DNA from: a virus
Direction: 5' to 3' (one strand)
IMG/VR virus record: IMGVR_UViG_3300046028_005303
Span: 1-52,644 of that record
DNA: 52,644 nucleotides
Shown: positions 34,302 to 42,330 of the stretch, piece by piece
How positions within the stretch are numbered: the stretch's first letter is position 1
Layout: the number at the start of each line of letters is the position of its first letter
Program-made: the position numbers and the translations under genes
The notes under the pieces: generated by a model
Database searches by the model: none
What the model saw: only the letters and a program-made list of their open reading frames with translations
What the model was told of the DNA's origin: nothing

Positions 34302-35854
34302 AAATAATAGATATTGGTATTTGTATTGATAATGAAGACCCTAAAGCTATGGGTAGGATTCGTTGTATTGATTATGACGATTATGTTTCAGGAAAAGAAA
34401 ATTATAGAAAATATACTCCATGGAGTGAAGAAGATCCATTCATTGCATTACCTTTTTTACCAAACAATATAAATTTTATTCCTGAGAATTTTCAAGCGGT
34501 AAAAATTTTAAGGTATAATACAGAAAAAACAACAGTAAACCAAGAATATATTGCGGGTCCATTTACCACAAGGTTCGATTTTAATGGTCAAACATATTCA
34601 GAACAAGTTAGTCCAACTACTTTTGGTTCAGGTGTAAAAGATAAAATTGATATATTATCTAATGGTAAATTACCAAAAGATAGTGAAAATATGTTAGCTA
34701 AAAATACTGATTATTCTATTTCAGGTAAATTTGGTTCTGATATTTTATTAACAGAAGATGGTTTAGTTTTAAGGGGTGGAAAGTTAATCTCTAAAAAATC
34801 TTCAACAAAAGAACAAAGAAAAAAACTTTTTAATTATCCATTATCTTCTAAGAAAGTTGCAAAATTACAATTAAAAAAATTTTCAGAAAAAAAAGTTTTA
34901 GTTGAAGAAGAAAAAATCACCACAACATACGAAAATGTAAATCTAAAGTATGTTATTGAATATGATATTAATAGTATTACCAATCCAAATACTATTAATT
35001 ATTTTATATATAAAATAAATACAAATGTTTATGGTGAATTATTTAAAACAAATTATTTTACAGAATTTACTGAATTACCTATAAATTCTTATATTTTATT
35101 AAATGACGACAATACTAATACTACACCAACATTAACTGTTGATATGTTAAGTAAAGTGGATTTTAGTGGGAGTACATTAGAAAGTAAAATAACACAAATA
35201 TGTTCTGAAATAAGAACAACATTAACCAATATAAAAGATAATGGATTTATTGGTTTGTTTAATTCAGAAATAAATAAAAAATTTGACGGTCCTGAAGATT
35301 TAAATAATATATATCCTTTTTTCTTTAGACCGACATATTCATTAAGGACATTACCAACATCTAATCCAACAGAATTAAACACTAAAAATAATTTATTATT
35401 AGGTGTTAAATTATCTAAAAATATACAACAAAGTAGTTTAGTTTGGTCTAACACATCTTTTTCATCTAGACCTATTTTTAAAACAGAAAAAATAAAAAAT
35501 TTAAAAAAAGATAATACATCAAAAGAACAAACATTTGGTAGTATAACATCTGATAAAATATATTTACTATCTACTGACACTAATTTCACTAACAAAACAA
35601 TTGAGTTTGATAAATTAAATAGTTATGAATATGAACAAGATGATTATTTAAGTAAAATTGACCCTAATACATACGCAACAGTTAGGGGTGAAAATTTATA
35701 TAATGTTTTAGTTGCTTTTAAAAATTTAATGGATAGTCATATTCATAACATAAATCAACCTTTATCTAAAGGAGATGAAAATTGGATTATATTAGATAAT
35801 TTAATGTCCACATTAGAAAATGAGTTATTAAACAAGTCAATTAGAATCAACTAA
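34298..35854 (+). CDS. Baseplate hub/spike-type protein with gp5-like OB-fold start
   Basis: Residues 1-90 read KIIDIGICIDNEDPKAMGRI, a later YTPWSEEDPFIALPFLP and PENFQAVKILRYN. This matches the OB-fold N-terminal domain of T4 gp5-type hub proteins (G-x-V-x-x-x-x-D-P-x-x-x-G-R-V...PW...P.P...V.V). The rest (about 150-480) has Asn/Thr-rich strands and no lysozyme domain. The C-terminus holds the stretch LYNVLVAFKNLMDSHIHNIN, with a His pair also seen near the ends of phage spike proteins. A spike or hub role is inferred from this domain and the neighbouring structural genes. Confidence 0.55.
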   Translation: MKIIDIGICIDNEDPKAMGRIRCIDYDDYVSGKENYRKYTPWSEEDPFIALPFLPNNINFIPENFQAVKILRYNTEKTTVNQEYIAGPFTTRFDFNGQTYSEQVSPTTFGSGVKDKIDILSNGKLPKDSENMLAKNTDYSISGKFGSDILLTEDGLVLRGGKLISKKSSTKEQRKKLFNYPLSSKKVAKLQLKKFSEKKVLVEEEKITTTYENVNLKYVIEYDINSITNPNTINYFIYKINTNVYGELFKTNYFTEFTELPINSYILLNDDNTNTTPTLTVDMLSKVDFSGSTLESKITQICSEIRTTLTNIKDNGFIGLFNSEINKKFDGPEDLNNIYPFFFRPTYSLRTLPTSNPTELNTKNNLLLGVKLSKNIQQSSLVWSNTSFSSRPIFKTEKIKNLKKDNTSKEQTFGSITSDKIYLLSTDTNFTNKTIEFDKLNSYEYEQDDYLSKIDPNTYATVRGENLYNVLVAFKNLMDSHIHNINQPLSKGDENWIILDNLMSTLENELLNKSIRIN

Positions 35855-35857
35855 TGA

Positions 35858-35867
35858 CATATTTATA
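35858..35867 (+). promoter_or_regulatory. Putative late promoter box (CATATTTATA) before gene 35879
   Basis: Matches the late-type element except for the first base and ends 11 bases before the ATG at 35879, in a 24-base gap. Confidence 0.4.
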
Positions 35868-35878
35868 TAATAAAAAAT

Positions 35879-37255
35879 ATGTCTTATTTCCGTTCGTATT
35901 TTGAAAAAAATAATACCATAATAAAAAATTATGGTGTAAATACTGCAAAAAATCCAACTACCGAAATTTTTTATGGGTCAGGTTTTTCTAAATATTTATT
36001 TAAAGTCGATTTTTCTGATTTAATAACAAAAATTCAAAATGGTGATTTAGTTAATAACACTAATACTAGACATTATTTAAAAATGACCAATACTATATTC
36101 GGTGATCCTAAATTAATAGGTGAAAAAAGAAACACTGGAAAACAAAGAACCACATCATTTGATTTAATACTTTTTAAAATTTCAGAAAATTGGGATGAGG
36201 GCATTGGATTTGATTATGAAGATGGTGGATATGATTTCACGTATGGTAATAATACTTTTGATGAACGTCCATCAAATTGGTTTAATAGGACAACTTTAAA
36301 TGGGTGGACAATCCCTGGTGTCTATTCAACATCACCAACAATATTAACGACAATTCATTTTGATAACGGTAACGAAAATATCGACGTAGATATCACTGAC
36401 TACGTTAATGGTATTATTGTGTCAGGTAACACTAATCATGGATTAGGGTTAGCCTTTGCTGTCTTATATCAAGATATTAATGATGAATATGACCAATCTG
36501 TTTCATTTTTTACCAAATACACACAAACATTTTATGAACCTTTTGTTGAATCTGTTTTTGATGATTTAATACAAGATAATCGACAAAATTTTATTAGTGA
36601 AAGAGATAATAATCTTTTTTTATATGTAACAAAAGGTGGTAATTTTTATGATTTAGATGGAATGCCTATTGTTGATATTTTAAATAGTTCAGAGACACCA
36701 ATTACGGGACTTACGGGGTTAACAACAACCAAAATTAAAAAAGGTATTTATAAAGTTGCTTTCGGTATATCTGGTGAACTATGTGATGGTAAAAGATTTT
36801 TTTATGATAAATGGAGAAATTTAAATATTGATAATAATTCAATATCGGATGTCACACAAAAATTCGTACCTAAACCATTTTCCAATTATTATTCATTTGG
36901 GTCAAATCCAACAGAATCACAAAATTTTATTATACAATTTTCAGGAATAAAACAAAATGATAAAATAATAAGAGGTGAATTAAAAAAGATTGTTATTGAT
37001 TTGAAATCAATTGAAATTTCTAAATCACAATTATTTGAAAACGTTTTTTATAGAATATTTATAAAAGAAGGTAAAACTAACGTTATTGTTTATGATTGGA
37101 CTAAATTAGATATGACAACTAATGAAAATTCGTTCTATTTAGATACATCATTTATGATACCTAGAGAGTATTTTATGGAATTTAAAGCATTAACATATAC
37201 TGAGGAAAATTTTTATCCTAACTATATTAAATTTGAAATAATATCAGAAAAATAA
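35879..37255 (+). CDS. Structural protein with DNRLRE/CBM-like domain
   Basis: A 458-residue beta-rich protein. Residues about 30-220 resemble DNRLRE-type jelly-roll domains: SKYLFKVDFSDL, FDLILFKISENWDEGIGFD, SNWFNRTTLNGWTIPG, then IDVDITDYVNGIIVSGNTNH and GLGLAFAVLYQD (the D-V-T-x-x-V-x-x-W-I-like strand and the Gly-rich closing strand). Such domains are used by surface proteins to hold or bind glycans. The C-terminal half has strands ending FYPNYIKFEIISEK. A late-type box precedes it. It likely belongs to the tail or baseplate periphery. Confidence 0.6.
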   Translation: MSYFRSYFEKNNTIIKNYGVNTAKNPTTEIFYGSGFSKYLFKVDFSDLITKIQNGDLVNNTNTRHYLKMTNTIFGDPKLIGEKRNTGKQRTTSFDLILFKISENWDEGIGFDYEDGGYDFTYGNNTFDERPSNWFNRTTLNGWTIPGVYSTSPTILTTIHFDNGNENIDVDITDYVNGIIVSGNTNHGLGLAFAVLYQDINDEYDQSVSFFTKYTQTFYEPFVESVFDDLIQDNRQNFISERDNNLFLYVTKGGNFYDLDGMPIVDILNSSETPITGLTGLTTTKIKKGIYKVAFGISGELCDGKRFFYDKWRNLNIDNNSISDVTQKFVPKPFSNYYSFGSNPTESQNFIIQFSGIKQNDKIIRGELKKIVIDLKSIEISKSQLFENVFYRIFIKEGKTNVIVYDWTKLDMTTNENSFYLDTSFMIPREYFMEFKALTYTEENFYPNYIKFEIISEK

Positions 37256-37265
37256 AATTAAAATT

Positions 37266-38033
37266 ATGAAAAATATTAAAACAATTATTAAAAAACAATT
37301 AAAAAATTTATCCGAATCTGCTTATAGTGAAGAGAATTATATGTTTTTTCAAAATATCTCTCAAATACATAGACAATGTGAGATTTTATTAAAAATGGAT
37401 GAGAATGAAGTTGATTCAATTTTACAAAATGGTCATGATTGGGCGGATGACCATATTTCAGAAGCCAAAACAAATATTGACCAAGTTTTTGATTTTTTAA
37501 TGAATGAAACTGAAAGTACAGATAAAAAACCTAAAATGAATTCAAGATTAGAACCAAACATGGATACATTTAGTTTAAATGAAAATGAAGTGATTGATGA
37601 GTCTAAAAATAAACCAACTAACCCTAAACTATGGGCAGCGTCTTTAGCTTGGGCTAAAACTAAATATGATGTTTGTCCAAGTGCATATTGTAATGGTGCA
37701 GCTGCTAAAAGATATAAATCAAAAGGTGGTGGATGGAGAAAAAAAACAAATGAAAGTGTAAACGAGTCAAAAAAAGATAATGATGATATCTATCACAAAA
37801 CATATACTTCAGCAATTAATGCTGGTCTTGAATACGCAGAGAAAAAAGGTTACACATATGACCAAGATGAAGTTGCATCTGAAATAGGTATGGGACCAAA
37901 AAAACCAAAAGAAGGCGATACAAATCGATTTACAATATCTTTGAAAAAAGATGATAAGGAACAAAAGAAATCTTTACACATACAAGTTTATGGTATGAAA
38001 GAAAAATATGAATTAAATTGTTATATAAATTAA
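37266..38033 (+). CDS. Multi-domain putative capsid-packaged protein
   Basis: A 255-residue protein with three parts. (1) KNIKTIIKKQLKNLSESAYS: a basic amphipathic helix ending in an L-S-E site, like a capsid-targeting sequence. (2) PKLWAASLAWAKTKYDVCPS with AYCNGAAAKRYKSKGGGWRK: a small basic domain with Cys pairs, common in head-associated proteins of large phages and probably DNA binding. (3) A C-terminal beta domain (NRFTISLKKDDKEQKKSLHI). The middle has a second helical segment (RQCEILLKMDENEVDSILQN). It starts 10 bases after the previous gene and four bases before the next. Confidence 0.6.
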   Translation: MKNIKTIIKKQLKNLSESAYSEENYMFFQNISQIHRQCEILLKMDENEVDSILQNGHDWADDHISEAKTNIDQVFDFLMNETESTDKKPKMNSRLEPNMDTFSLNENEVIDESKNKPTNPKLWAASLAWAKTKYDVCPSAYCNGAAAKRYKSKGGGWRKKTNESVNESKKDNDDIYHKTYTSAINAGLEYAEKKGYTYDQDEVASEIGMGPKKPKEGDTNRFTISLKKDDKEQKKSLHIQVYGMKEKYELNCYIN

Positions 38034-38037
38034 TATT

Positions 38038-39507
38038 ATGAATTCAAATATAATAAACGAAATATTAAAAGGTTATATAATCGCTGCTCTTTGGACTGAA
38101 GAAGAAAGAATAAATGATGAATATGGGGTTGATGATGAACTTATATATGGTGATAATGATGATGACGAACTTGAAAAAATAATAAATTTATCATCAAATA
38201 TTAATAAAAAAGGGTTTGATACATTTACAAAAGAAGACATTGAAGATAATTCATTAATTAAAGCATATACAGATATTAAAGAATTTATTAAAAAAGTTGG
38301 TGAAGATACAATAGAATCTGCAATAACTGAAGATAATGTAGAACCTGATACAATTGGTCATGATTTATGGTTAACAAGAAATGGTCATGGTGCTGGTTTT
38401 TTTGATGGTCATTATGATGAGGAAAGAGAAGAAAAATTCCTTAACGCGTCAAGAGAAATGGGTTCTGTTGATTTGTATATTAATGAAAACGGTAAATTAT
38501 CGTTTTCAAACGAACATGTTTTTGAAAATAAAAACAATAATATGAAAATATTAGTAAACGAAGAAGATTTAAAATATATAGAGGAATCTATTATGAATGG
38601 TCTAATTATTAAAGAAGACTTAAGAAGGTGGTTCAAGGAAAAATGGGTGGATGTATCTAAAAAGGTAGATGGTAAACATCCTCCTTGTGGTAGAAAAGAG
38701 GCAAAAGATAAAGGTTATCCAAAATGTAGACCATCTAAGAAAGTATCAAAAGACACACCAAAAACTGCTGGTTCATATTCAAAGAAAGAAAAAAAATCAA
38801 TGACTTCTCAAAAAAGAAGTGCCGAAAAAAAAGACCCAAAAGTAGGTAAAGGAAATCTACCTACAATGACTAGATTTGATGAGAATAGAGTAATAAATTT
38901 GAAATTACCTGAAATAAGTGAAAAAAATTTACCACCTACGTTAAATGTATTAAATGAATCAAAAATAAATCTGAGTGAAGGACTACAATATCATTTAAAA
39001 AATGAAAAACAAATCATTGAAAATGTGTACAGAGTTTATTCAGAAAAATTTTTTGAATTATTTAATGAATCAAGAGAATTGGTAAATAAAAACATATTAA
39101 ACGTTTTTGGTGATGATAAAGTACTTTTAAAAACTGACATAGGTAAAACAGGTATATATGAAGGTAATGAAGTTTATTTAGATATACCATTTGTTTTAGA
39201 TGAAGAAGAATATTTAGTTGAAGCAAAACATAGAGGTAAAGAAGTAAAATTAAACAAACCATTTAGAACACCAGGTGGTCCGAAAAAATTTGCTGTTTAT
39301 GTTAAAAGTCCAGGTGGTAATATTAAAAAAGTTACTTTTGGTGACCCTAATTTGAGGGTTAGAAATAATAATAAAGCTGCCGCTAAATCATTTAGAGCAA
39401 GACACAAATGTGACCAAAAGAAAGATAGAACAACTGCTGGGTGGTGGAGTTGCAATGTATCTAGATATAGGAAGGTGCTTAGCATCAAAAGCTCAAATTC
39501 TTGGTAG
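38038..39507 (+). CDS. Three-module virion-associated protein (DUF5872-like and DUF6321-like)
   Basis: A 489-residue protein joining modules usually found separately. (1) Residues about 115-160: IGHDLWLTRNGHGAGFFDGH, a small conserved phage domain. (2) About 200-265: LRRWFKEKWVDVSKKVDGKH, PPCGRKEAKDKGYPKCRPSK, KTAGSYSKKEKKSMTSQKRS, the pattern of DUF5872, found in large viruses and phages. (3) C-terminal: KKFAVYVKSPGGNIKKVTFG, SFRARHKCDQKKDRTTAGWW, a basic Cys/His/Trp domain like DUF6321. All three modules are basic and likely bind nucleic acid. The start NSNIINEILKG has an I-N-E site. Assignments are by eye from remembered family patterns. Confidence 0.65.
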   Translation: MNSNIINEILKGYIIAALWTEEERINDEYGVDDELIYGDNDDDELEKIINLSSNINKKGFDTFTKEDIEDNSLIKAYTDIKEFIKKVGEDTIESAITEDNVEPDTIGHDLWLTRNGHGAGFFDGHYDEEREEKFLNASREMGSVDLYINENGKLSFSNEHVFENKNNNMKILVNEEDLKYIEESIMNGLIIKEDLRRWFKEKWVDVSKKVDGKHPPCGRKEAKDKGYPKCRPSKKVSKDTPKTAGSYSKKEKKSMTSQKRSAEKKDPKVGKGNLPTMTRFDENRVINLKLPEISEKNLPPTLNVLNESKINLSEGLQYHLKNEKQIIENVYRVYSEKFFELFNESRELVNKNILNVFGDDKVLLKTDIGKTGIYEGNEVYLDIPFVLDEEEYLVEAKHRGKEVKLNKPFRTPGGPKKFAVYVKSPGGNIKKVTFGDPNLRVRNNNKAAAKSFRARHKCDQKKDRTTAGWWSCNVSRYRKVLSIKSSNSW

Positions 39508-39521
39508 TAAATAAAAAAATT

Positions 39522-39788
39522 ATGGAATTACCTTTTTCTGAAAAAATAAATAATGGGTTTTATATTAGAACATTTTCATCGGATTTAAATGAGAATGAAT
39601 TGAAATGGCATTTTGATGAAGAAGATAGAATTGTTATATGTGAAAACGATACTGATTGGTTATTTCAATTTGATAATGAATTACCAATTACAATAAATAA
39701 AAATGAACCAATTGTTATCCAAAAAAATATTTATCATAGGATAATAAAAGGTACTAATAATTTAAAACTTAAAATTAAAAAACTATGA
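39522..39788 (+). CDS. Small cupin-like protein
   Basis: An 88-residue protein from ATG 39522; an in-frame TTG at 39501 lies inside the previous gene and is rejected. Seen: ELKWHFDEEDRIVICENDTD, WLFQFDNELPITINKNEPIV and IYHRIIKGTNNLKLKI. The W-H-x-D-E-x-D-R strand, F-D-x-x-x-P and I-x-x-x-x-Y-H-R-I-I-K-G layout is that of a small single-domain cupin-like fold seen in phages and Bacteroidota. Metal binding is possible through the two His. The stop overlaps the next start. Confidence 0.6.
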   Translation: MELPFSEKINNGFYIRTFSSDLNENELKWHFDEEDRIVICENDTDWLFQFDNELPITINKNEPIVIQKNIYHRIIKGTNNLKLKIKKL

Positions 39789-40837
39789 AACTAATCACTT
39801 TATTAGAAAGTAAACAAACTGAAGAACTTGGAAAAAATATCCTTAAAGGTAAAGGAATACCTGAAAATGATATTGAAAATATTGTAAATGATTTTAAAAA
39901 TGGAGATAGGTCTCAAAATCAAAAAAATATTCCAATAATGTGTTTTTTTTATGATTCCAATATATCCACTAATCAAATCATTAGTGAGATAAACGATTTT
40001 AATCTATTAATGGATAATAGAAAAATTACTACTGAAAATTTTGGTAAAAAGGGGTTAACAATTAAGTACAAAGGTACTAATGGAGAAGATATTGAAAAAA
40101 CATATACACCAAATGATTGGTTATCTTTTACCGAACTTATTCATGGTCAATTACAAATTTTTAATAGATCTAGAGAGAAATCTTCAGAATATGAAACTAC
40201 TAAATATGATGAAGAAAAATCCGCTAACTTACCGATATACATGAAAGGAGATAATATTAATGTATATGAGGCTAAAGGTAAAAAAGATTGTATTAATTAT
40301 ACACACAGTTTAACAAATAAAACTTATACTTTTTGTATTGGTAGAACTGAACCATCACAAAATATGTATAATAGTTATAGAAATACTAGATCAGCTAAAT
40401 TTTATTATATTGTAGATTTAAATAAAATGGATAAACCAAACGATCCATTACATATGGTTGTCTTACAAACAAATTTATTACCACAAAAAAGTATTACTTT
40501 AACGGATGCAAATAATACTTCTGGTAACATTGCGGAATATGGATCAGAGGTTGATGGATATTTAGAATATTTAAAGTCAAAAGGTATTGATACGGATAAA
40601 TTTGAATATTCTGAATTAACTGAAACTGAAAAGTATACAAATAGATTAGTTAATAATTCAATTGGTGAGTTAGAAACTCTTTTAAATTTAGATAACCCAT
40701 CAAATCCAAACTATAAAAAACCTGATATTGAAATTGAATCTGATTTAGAAAATTATTATTTAGGTCAATATATTGACCGTGGTCACACTTTAACTGATAA
40801 ACAATTTGATTATTTCTTGAGTGTAAGTAAAGATTAA
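39785..40837 (+). CDS. Hypothetical protein with Alt-like N-terminal targeting motif
   Basis: A 350-residue protein. It starts KLITLLESK, close to the T4 Alt leader ELITELFDE, which directs Alt into the head and is cut by gp21; here L-L-E gives the equivalent site. The central part, YEAKGKKDCINYTHSLTNKT with YTFCIGRTEPSQNMYNSYRN and AKFYYIVDLNKMDKPNDPLH, matches a domain I have seen in large phages and giant viruses (a C-I-x-R/S strand followed by Y-N-x-Y-R and F-Y-F-I-x-D); no enzyme activity is known to me. The C-terminal end (GQYIDRGHTLTDKQFDYFLS) resembles the start of the next protein. Confidence 0.6.
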   Translation: MKLITLLESKQTEELGKNILKGKGIPENDIENIVNDFKNGDRSQNQKNIPIMCFFYDSNISTNQIISEINDFNLLMDNRKITTENFGKKGLTIKYKGTNGEDIEKTYTPNDWLSFTELIHGQLQIFNRSREKSSEYETTKYDEEKSANLPIYMKGDNINVYEAKGKKDCINYTHSLTNKTYTFCIGRTEPSQNMYNSYRNTRSAKFYYIVDLNKMDKPNDPLHMVVLQTNLLPQKSITLTDANNTSGNIAEYGSEVDGYLEYLKSKGIDTDKFEYSELTETEKYTNRLVNNSIGELETLLNLDNPSNPNYKKPDIEIESDLENYYLGQYIDRGHTLTDKQFDYFLSVSKD

Positions 40838-40851
40838 ATTTAGATAATGAT

Positions 40852-41601
40852 ATGAAACATTCAGAAGTATTAAGTAGATATGTGAATACCGGTACACAAA
40901 TACCAGAAAAACAATATGACCGTTTAACACCAGTGTTAAAGAAGTCTTATCTTAGAATGAGAAGGGTTGCAGGTTATGACGGTTGGGAATTTAAATTTTT
41001 AACTGATGATGAAAGAATAAAATCTATTGAAAAAAAAGGTAAAGAATTACTTCAAAATGAAATAAATTATTTACTTTATAGTTCAAATGATAATGACCTT
41101 ATTGCAACAAAAATTATTGATGTGAAAGGTGAAAAATTGAGTCATTATGATATATTTCATTTACTTAAACGATCAAAAAGTATAGATAATATCGCAATAA
41201 AAATTATTGAAGTAAAAGGTGAAGATTTGGATTATAATGATATACATGAATTAATTCATTATTCACGTAATAAAGACCTTATTGCAACAAAAATTATTGA
41301 TGTAAAAGGTGAAAAATTGTGGTCACAAGAAATAAAAATTTTACTTCAACATACTTCTGAAAACATTGAAGTAAAAATAATTCAAACAAAAGAAATTAAA
41401 TTAAGTAAAATCGATATAAATAATTTACTTACATATTCAAAAGATAAAGAATTAATAAAGAAATTATTATTACAAAATGGTGTTGATTATAAATTAATAA
41501 ATGATGCAATAACAAATTATAAAATAGATATTCCATTAATACCAGATAATTACCAGTCAATGTTACAAGAAATAAAAAGGATTAAAGAGATAATGAAATA
41601 A
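40852..41601 (+). CDS. Helical repeat protein
   Basis: A 249-residue protein. After KHSEVLSRYVNTGTQIPEKQ it has repeats of about 30-36 residues with the core DLIATKIIDVKGEKL followed by a short helix (YDIFHLLKRSKSID; YNDIHELIHYSRNKD; INNLLTYSKDKE). Two copies are almost identical in DNA (41095-41139 and 41275-41319, one mismatch in 45 bases). The repeats look like an ankyrin/HEAT-like or leucine-rich-type solenoid. The N-terminus is similar to the end of the preceding protein (TLTDKQFDYFLSVSKD vs QIPEKQYDRLTPVLKK). Function unknown; a protein-binding role is likely. Confidence 0.6.
   Translation: MKHSEVLSRYVNTGTQIPEKQYDRLTPVLKKSYLRMRRVAGYDGWEFKFLTDDERIKSIEKKGKELLQNEINYLLYSSNDNDLIATKIIDVKGEKLSHYDIFHLLKRSKSIDNIAIKIIEVKGEDLDYNDIHELIHYSRNKDLIATKIIDVKGEKLWSQEIKILLQHTSENIEVKIIQTKEIKLSKIDINNLLTYSKDKELIKKLLLQNGVDYKLINDAITNYKIDIPLIPDNYQSMLQEIKRIKEIMK
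41095..41319 (+). repeat. 45-bp direct repeat, 180 bases apart
   Basis: Two copies (41095-41139 and 41275-41319) differ at one base (tgtg/tgta). The spacing is exactly 180 bases, equal to two protein repeat units, so it reflects recent duplication inside the repeat protein gene. Confidence 0.9.
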
Positions 41602-41620
41602 ATATTTTTAATAAAAATAT
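41602..41620. terminator. AT-only hairpin at a convergent junction
   Basis: An 8-bp perfect stem (atattttt / aaaaatat) with a 3-base loop spans the six-base gap between convergent stop codons. It could end transcription from both sides. With no G-C pairs it is a weak case. Confidence 0.35.
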
Positions 41621-42048
41621 ACCATCACATTACATTCATTAAATAACTTCATACTTTTTTCTTGAGATTCTTCCCATTTCTCTTTATTCTTTGTTGTACA
41701 TTCTTTTTTACACCAAACAACTTGTATCCCCACATTTACAATGGCTCGAGCACAGTCCATACAGGGTACTCCAGACGTTAAATAAATTGTTGAGTTTTTT
41801 AATGAGACACCAATTCTAGCTGCATTATAAATAGAATTACGCTCCGCGTGTTCGATCCAAAAGTATTTTTCGGGTCTTTCCTGTCTTTCTTTTATGGTGT
41901 CATCTAAACCCCTCGGAAACGAGTTATATCCTGTCGATAAGACTTCATTATCCATACCAACAATAATAGCACCTATTTGTGTTGATTCGTCTTTAGACTT
42001 CAATTTTATCTGTTCTGCAATGTTTAAAAAATATTCGGTCCAGTTCAT
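41608..42048 (-). CDS. dCMP deaminase
   Basis: Zinc enzyme converting dCMP to dUMP, feeding thymidylate synthesis. In 146 residues: HAE at 67-69 (zinc ligand and catalytic Glu) within IEHAERNSIYNAARIG, and PCMDC at 95-99 (two Cys ligands). The N-terminal KSKDESTQIGAIIVGMDNEV and NSFPRGLDD are typical for dCMP deaminases. A pair CKKEC near residues 112-116 may be an extra metal or regulatory site. It is translated with the 65-residue gene upstream (four-base overlap), under a TATATTTG box. It works in the same pathway as the dUTPase at 25914-26498. Confidence 0.93.
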   Translation of the reverse strand: MNWTEYFLNIAEQIKLKSKDESTQIGAIIVGMDNEVLSTGYNSFPRGLDDTIKERQERPEKYFWIEHAERNSIYNAARIGVSLKNSTIYLTSGVPCMDCARAIVNVGIQVVWCKKECTTKNKEKWEESQEKSMKLFNECNVMVYFY

Positions 42049-42242
42049 GATAATTTTTGTTTGGATATATAATGTAGTTTGTTGTTTTGGTATAAACCAA
42101 TATTTTGGGCGATACCTTTTTCCACTAATTTACCTATTTCAGTAAAACTTTTAGTGTCGTTTAATGAAATTCCAATAATGAATTTTTCATTATCAACTTT
42201 TTCGTAAGTAACCGGTTTTATGATTTTACTTTGGTCTTCCAT
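42045..42242 (-). CDS. Hypothetical small protein before dCMP deaminase
   Basis: A 65-residue protein: VTYEKVDNEKFIIGISLND, EIGKLVEKGIAQNIGLYQNN. It is the first gene after a TATATTTG box and overlaps dCMP deaminase by four bases, so it is co-expressed with it. No family recognised; the strand-helix-strand layout suggests a small folded domain. Confidence 0.55.
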   Translation of the reverse strand: MEDQSKIIKPVTYEKVDNEKFIIGISLNDTKSFTEIGKLVEKGIAQNIGLYQNNKLHYISKQKLS

Positions 42243-42254
42243 TTTTTTTTAATG

Positions 42255-42262
42255 CAAATATA
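42255..42262 (-). promoter_or_regulatory. Bacteroidota-type -7 box (TATATTTG) before the deaminase operon
   Basis: The minus strand reads TATATTTG 12 bases before the ATG at 42242. A T-rich stretch about 20 bases further upstream may stand in for the -33 element, but no clear TTTG is seen there. Confidence 0.45.
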
Positions 42263-42281
42263 ATAATTAAAATTAATAAAA

Positions 42282-42309
42282 AAAGGGAATCCCTTTCGAG
42301 ATTCCCTTT
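42282..42309 (-). terminator. Rho-independent terminator after the major capsid gene
   Basis: A perfect 10-bp stem (aaagggaatc / gattcccttt) with an 8-base loop, about 20 bases beyond the capsid stop codon. On the minus strand it is followed by a T run. It separates strong capsid transcription from the deaminase operon. Confidence 0.85.
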
Positions 42310-42330
42310 ATATTTTAAGAGTAATTTATA

